From: Actinomycetota bacterium | GTDB lineage: Bacteria; Actinomycetota; Acidimicrobiia; Acidimicrobiales; Ilumatobacteraceae | DNA length: 34,306 nucleotides | Direction: 5' to 3' | NCBI GenBank assembly: GCA_963169665.1 | Contig: CAUJET010000214.1 | Location: 1 to 34,306, forward strand | Part shown: piece by piece, positions 30,915 to 34,306 of the stretch | Numbering within the stretch: position 1 is the stretch's first letter | Layout: each line of letters starts with the position of its first letter | Made by a program: the position numbers and the translations under genes | The notes under the pieces: generated by a model | The model's input: only the letters and a program-made list of their open reading frames with translations | What the model was told of the DNA's origin: nothing | The model's database searches: none

Positions 30915-32129
30915 ATGCGTCACGACGTCCAGGTGAGACTGATCGAGCAACTCTGTGCCCACCTCGATGCCGGCACCACGGTCGACGCCGGTGGTCTGCG
31001 CCGCATGCCGACCGATGCCTACGTGGATCCGGCCCTGGCCGAGCGCGAACGTCGCGAGTTCTTCCGGGCGGTGCCGCAGTGCCTGGGGCTGTCGGGCGAC
31101 CTGCCCGAACCCGGCTCGTTCCTCACCAACGACGATCTCGGCCTCCCGATCCTGGCCACGCGGGACGCCGACGGGGTGTTCCGTGCGTTCGTGAACGCCT
31201 GTCGCCACCGCGGCGCGAAGGTCGAGTTCGCCGAACGTGGCACCACGCGGCGTTTCACCTGCGGGTTCCACTCGTGGGTGTACGACAACGCCGGCGACCT
31301 CGTGGGTGTGCCCCGTCCCGAGCACTTCGGCGACGTCGACCGGTCGTGCCTCGGTCTTCGACCGCTGCTCGCCGAGGAACGCCACGGACTGCTGTTCGTG
31401 CACCCCGACCCGGAGGCGACGCTCGAGCCGGGGCGACGTCTGCTCGACCACCTGCTCGGCACGTGGTTCGACGAGGAGTTCCCCACGTGGCACTTCGAGC
31501 GAATGCAGCCGCTCACTCGTGACGCGTACGACACGGCGTGCAACTGGAAGTTGGCGATGGACACCTTCGGCGAGACGTACCACTTCTCGGCGCTGCACAA
31601 GAACACGCTGTTCAACGGTTTCCACGGCAACGTCCAACTGCACGACGAGGAGGACCACCTCCACCGGATGATCCTGTGCAAGCGCAACATCGACACCATG
31701 CGCCACCTGCCGAAGGAGCAGTGGGACATCACGGTGGCGGCGTTGCCGGTGTACTGGATCTTCCCGAACACCATCGTGATGCCGTTCGACGCCGGCGTCT
31801 TCCTCGTGCGCGCGTACCCGAATCCCGCCGACCCGGCCCGACATCTGAGCCGCATCGACTTCTACGTGAAGCCCGACCTCGACGGGTTGAACCCCGCCGT
31901 CGAGGAGTTCCTGTCCGACATCGCCCACCATTTCGCCGAGATCATCCGCGACGAGGACTACGTGATGGGTACCTCGCAGCAGGAGGCGGCGTCGGCGGGT
32001 GCGCTCGACCACGTGGTGTTCGGTCGCAACGAACCGACGCTGCACCACTACCACGACACGTACCGTCGCTGGCTCGGCCTCGACCCCCTGCCCTGGATCG
32101 ACGAGCGCGACACCGCCGCTGCACGCTGA
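30915..32129 (+). CDS. Rieske non-heme iron oxygenase, alpha subunit
   Basis: 404 residues. Rieske centre: Cys96-x-His98 and Cys116-x2-His119 (ACRHRGAK, TCGFHSW). Mononuclear iron site in NWKLAMDTFGETYHFSALH, with His223 and His228; an Asp in the IIRDEDYVMGTS region is the likely third ligand. The bridging residue normally Asp is Glu220 here (FGETYH), as in carnitine oxygenase CntA and some related enzymes. No reductase or ferredoxin gene lies nearby, so electrons must come from elsewhere. Substrate unknown: aromatic ring, quaternary amine or another compound. Start ATG 30915 lacks a ribosome site and directly follows the operator; the GTG at 30933 and ATG at 31005 are possible but less likely. 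Confidence 0.9.
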   Translation: MRHDVQVRLIEQLCAHLDAGTTVDAGGLRRMPTDAYVDPALAERERREFFRAVPQCLGLSGDLPEPGSFLTNDDLGLPILATRDADGVFRAFVNACRHRGAKVEFAERGTTRRFTCGFHSWVYDNAGDLVGVPRPEHFGDVDRSCLGLRPLLAEERHGLLFVHPDPEATLEPGRRLLDHLLGTWFDEEFPTWHFERMQPLTRDAYDTACNWKLAMDTFGETYHFSALHKNTLFNGFHGNVQLHDEEDHLHRMILCKRNIDTMRHLPKEQWDITVAALPVYWIFPNTIVMPFDAGVFLVRAYPNPADPARHLSRIDFYVKPDLDGLNPAVEEFLSDIAHHFAEIIRDEDYVMGTSQQEAASAGALDHVVFGRNEPTLHHYHDTYRRWLGLDPLPWIDERDTAAAR

Positions 32130-32144
32130 CGGGCGACCCGCCCG
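32130..32144. terminator. Small hairpin between convergent genes
   Basis: CGGGCG-ACC-CGCCCG starts right after the Rieske stop in the 27-base gap before the PPOX gene's end. A competing stem GACCCG (32135) with CGGGTC (32153) is also possible. No T-run; terminator role by position only. Confidence 0.35.
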
Positions 32145-32156
32145 GCGCTCGTCGGG

Positions 32157-32558
32157 TCAGGCGAGGTCGATGCGGATCGCGGCAGGCGGACTCTTCGGCT
32201 TCCGGCTCACGATCCGGCCGATCGCGTAGCCGACGCCGATCAGCGAGACCATGACGCGGTACTTCGCCTTGATCGCCGCCTCCACGGGAGCGATGTCGGC
32301 ACCCGTCAACACCGACGCGGTCGCGGCGACGGCCACCGTTCCCTCCTTCACCGCGCCGCGCACGTTGCACGGTTGCACGGTGACGTCGGCGAAGTTCCGG
32401 ATCCGCTTCACCTTTGCGCTGGTGAGGTCGGTCGTGAAGCCCAGGGCGCCGTCGGGGAGGGGTGCGATCCACACGGGCGTGGCCACGACATCGCCGTTCT
32501 TCTTGCGGGTGACGAGCGAGACGTACTTCTCGCTCGCGATCGAGGAGGTGGTGGCCAT
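32157..32558 (-). CDS. PPOX-class F420-dependent protein (Rv2061-like)
   Basis: 133 residues of the split beta-barrel flavin/deazaflavin-binding fold. KYVSLVTRKKNGDVVATPVW, LGFTTDLTSAKVKRIRNFAD and VTVQPCNVRG match the actinobacterial PPOX/F420 subgroup exemplified by Rv2061. It should bind F420 or a flavin; substrate unknown. ATG 32558 has GGGAG eight bases upstream. The C-terminus ends in a hydrophobic stretch (YRVMVSLIGVGYAIGRIV) plus a basic tail, suggesting membrane association or dimer contact. It is divergent from metY with a short gap. Confidence 0.85.
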   Translation of the reverse strand: MATTSSIASEKYVSLVTRKKNGDVVATPVWIAPLPDGALGFTTDLTSAKVKRIRNFADVTVQPCNVRGAVKEGTVAVAATASVLTGADIAPVEAAIKAKYRVMVSLIGVGYAIGRIVSRKPKSPPAAIRIDLA

Positions 32559-32610
32559 GTGCGGTGCTCCCGGGGGACGAGGGGTGGGCGGTTGCTGGAA
32601 GCGGCCAGGA

Positions 32611-32622
32611 TACGGTGCGGGC
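32611..32622 (+). promoter_or_regulatory. Leaderless promoter of metY
   Basis: TACGGT (32611-32616) fits TANNNT and ends six bases before the ATG at 32623, with no Shine-Dalgarno between, so transcription should begin at the start codon. Confidence 0.55.
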
Positions 32623-33918
32623 ATGGACGAGGATCGTCGATGGGGATTCCGCACGCGTGCGATCCACGCCGGGGCGGCGCCGGATGCTGGCACGGGAGCC
32701 CGGGCCGTGCCCGTGTTCCAGACCACGAGCTTCGTGTTCGAGGACACCGCCGACGCGGCCGACCTGTTCGCCCTGCAGAAGTACGGCACCATCTACAGCC
32801 GCATCTCCAACCCGACCGTCGCCGCGTTCGAGGAGCGCATCGCCAGCCTCGAGGGCGCGATCGGCGCGGTCGCCACCTCGAGTGGCCAGTCCGCGGAGTT
32901 CCTCGCCATCGCAGCCCTCTGCGGCAGCGGCGACCACATCGTCTCGTCAGCGCAGCTGTACGGCGGCACGCGGACCCTGCTCGAGGGCACGCTCGCCCGG
33001 TTCGGCGTCGACACGACCTTCGTGCCGTCGGGAGAGGCCGACGCGTACGCCGCAGCGATCCGCCCTGAGACCAAGCTCGTCTACACCGAGGTGGTCGCCA
33101 ATCCGTCGGGTGCGGTCGCAGACCTCGCGGGTCTCGCCGACGTCGCCCACGCGCACGACATCCCGTTGGTGGTCGACGCCACGGTCGCCACGCCGTACCT
33201 GTGTCGGCCGATCGAACACGGCGCCGACATCGTCGTGCACTCGGCGACGAAGTTCCTCGGCGGGCACGGCACGTCGCTCGGCGGCGTGGTCGCCGAGTCG
33301 GGGCGCTTCGACTGGGGCAACGGTCGGTTCCCCGTGATGACCGAGCCGGTCGCCTCCTACGGCGGGCTCACGTGGTGGGGCAACTTCGGCGAGTACGCCT
33401 TCTGCACCCGGCTGCGTGCCGAGCAACTGCGCGACGTCGGGCCAGCGCTGTCGCCGTTCAACGCCTTCCTGCTCCTCCAGGGCATCGAGACGCTGCCGCA
33501 ACGAATGGACGCACACCTCGCCAACACGCGCATCGTGGCCGAGCACCTGAGTGGGCACCCGCTGGTGTCATGGGTGTCGTGGGCGGGTCTCGCCGATCAC
33601 CCCGATCACGAACGGGCAGCGAGGTATCTGCCGCTCGGGCCGGGCGCGGTGCTCTCGTTCGGGGTGCGCGGTGGTCGTGCCGCGGCACAGCGGTTCATCG
33701 AGGCCGTGCAACTGTGCAGTCACCTCGCCAACATCGGCGACGTCCGCACGCTCGTCATCCACCCCGCCAGCACCACCCACCGCCAGCTGTCGGACGACGC
33801 GCTCGCCGCTGCCGGTGTGCCGCCCGATCTGGTGCGGGTGTCGGTCGGCCTGGAGGACCCCGACGACATCCTGTGGGACATCGATCAGGCGCTGGCCGAC
33901 GCAGCGGGGGAGGGGTGA
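32623..33918 (+). CDS. metY: O-acetylhomoserine sulfhydrylase (Cys/Met PLP family)
   Basis: 431 residues, the size of MetY. IHAGAAPDAGTGARAVPVFQ at the N-terminus, KYGTIYSRISNPT (53-65), GQSAEF (88-93), the PLP aspartate D185 in VVDAT, and Lys210 in VVHSATKFLGGHG are the Cys/Met metabolism PLP family signatures; the long C-terminal insertion (WWGNFGEYAFCTRLR, LRDVGPALSPFNAFLLLQGI) is MetY-type. It makes homocysteine from O-acetylhomoserine and sulfide (methanethiol is also accepted by relatives). VDATVATP replaces the usual VDNTFATP. It overlaps the next gene by GTGA. Other gamma-family enzymes are possible but less likely. Confidence 0.93.
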   Translation: MDEDRRWGFRTRAIHAGAAPDAGTGARAVPVFQTTSFVFEDTADAADLFALQKYGTIYSRISNPTVAAFEERIASLEGAIGAVATSSGQSAEFLAIAALCGSGDHIVSSAQLYGGTRTLLEGTLARFGVDTTFVPSGEADAYAAAIRPETKLVYTEVVANPSGAVADLAGLADVAHAHDIPLVVDATVATPYLCRPIEHGADIVVHSATKFLGGHGTSLGGVVAESGRFDWGNGRFPVMTEPVASYGGLTWWGNFGEYAFCTRLRAEQLRDVGPALSPFNAFLLLQGIETLPQRMDAHLANTRIVAEHLSGHPLVSWVSWAGLADHPDHERAARYLPLGPGAVLSFGVRGGRAAAQRFIEAVQLCSHLANIGDVRTLVIHPASTTHRQLSDDALAAAGVPPDLVRVSVGLEDPDDILWDIDQALADAAGEG

Positions 33919-34306
33919 TCGTGGAACGCCACGTTGACGTGCCGGCAGACCCGACCGCGCAGGAGCGCCTCGCGATCCTGCGGCGCACGCGCAGCATCGC
34001 CATCGTCGGCATGTCGGCCGACCCGAGCCGGGCCAGCTACTTCGTGGGGACCTACCTGCTGTCGTCGAGCTGCTCGTTCGATCACGTGTGGTTCGTGAAC
34101 CCCAGAGGTGGCGAGATCCTCGGTCGACCCGTGTACCGCTCGCTCGCCGAGCTGCCCGGCGTCCCCGACCTCGTCGACGTGTTCCGCCGTTCGGAGGACC
34201 TGCCCGCAGTCGCCGAGGAGGTCGTGTCCATCGGCGGTGCTCGCACGTTCTGGGCGCAGCTCGGACTGCGGTCGGACGACGCAGCGCGCATCTGTGCGGC
34301 AGCGGG
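33915..34306 (+). CDS. CoA-binding-domain protein (YccU family), cut by the window edge
   Basis: A GTG at 33915 overlapping the metY stop (GTGA) opens a frame with no stop before the edge (130 codons visible); a GTG at 33921 is an alternative. SIAIVGMSADPSRASYFVGTYL is the nucleotide-binding start of the CoA_binding_2 fold, followed by VWFVNPRGGEILGRPVYRSL, LVDVFRRSED and ARTFWAQLGL. Coupling to a MetY gene is, as I recall, a recurrent arrangement, implying a link to sulfur or methionine metabolism; the molecular role is not established. Only a few dozen residues are likely missing, since family members are about 140-150 long. Confidence 0.87.
   Translation, partial: MIVERHVDVPADPTAQERLAILRRTRSIAIVGMSADPSRASYFVGTYLLSSSCSFDHVWFVNPRGGEILGRPVYRSLAELPGVPDLVDVFRRSEDLPAVAEEVVSIGGARTFWAQLGLRSDDAARICAAA

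Noticed and set aside
29901..32054. 717-codon minus-strand open frame crossing the TetR and Rieske genes
   Set aside because: The genes on its path have motifs in other frames. The piece at 30036-30154 (LIADGWELFERDADALEA) looks protein-like but has no start or ribosome site and is too short to call.

Overview
The window is very GC-rich, densely coded DNA from one bacterial chromosome. Frequent GTG starts, 4-nt ATGA/GTGA gene overlaps, several start codons sitting directly behind a TANNNT -10 box (apparently leaderless mRNAs), F420-type oxidoreductase families and a secreted protein with repeated PARLLE(S/T)R...DG...GRAGVP units all point to a free-living actinobacterium. The class Acidimicrobiia, Ilumatobacter-like, is my best guess by inference. 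I recognised no rRNA, tRNA, CRISPR array, transposase or phage gene.

Layout. 149-3465 (minus): a MarR regulator with a probable self-operator, then thiolase, HSD10-like short-chain dehydrogenase and enoyl-CoA hydratase, a compact beta-oxidation-type operon. 3540-5618 (minus): four-PAS GGDEF protein. 5686-9785 (plus): GT-C-like membrane protein, polyprenol-phosphate-sugar-synthase-like GT2, methyltransferase and rhodanese protein. 9818-12389: MtnP and class II aldolase (minus) divergent from MtnA (plus), the gene set of the MTA/5'-deoxyadenosine 'DHAP shunt', driven from one near-perfect palindrome whose two ends are the two start codons. 12421-14566 (minus): a GGDEF protein and an HDOD protein. 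14615-15675 (plus): a 29-codon leader ORF coupled to an LLM-family F420 oxidoreductase, ended by a long hairpin.

15733-24938 is the most striking part: a type IV pilus locus with a PilB/GspE ATPase (minus), and PilC, a major prepilin, a PilV/GspI-like minor prepilin, a minor prepilin lacking Glu5, and a 1352-residue prepilin-adhesin (plus). The adhesin carries four putative Ig (He_PIG) domains, a choice-of-anchor-A-like domain and two PA14 domains behind a class III signal peptide. The ATPase has an MshEN-type (c-di-GMP-binding) N-terminus, and a GGDEF-EAL membrane protein (24972-27560, minus) lies next to the adhesin gene. With the two GGDEF proteins upstream, this suggests a c-di-GMP-controlled adhesive pilus. 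Prepilin peptidase, PilT and PilMNOPQ genes are not in the window.

27894-30035 (plus) encodes a secreted protein with an N-terminal glycosidase-like domain and three 120-residue repeats. 30155-32129: TetR regulator divergent from a Rieske oxygenase, with a 20-bp dyad between them. 32157-32558 (minus): a PPOX/F420 protein. 32623-34306 (plus): MetY-type sulfhydrylase overlapping a CoA-binding-domain gene cut by the right edge. Bases 1-148 hold nothing I can support beyond GC-rich sequence. The only gene-free stretch above 300 bases is 27561-27893.
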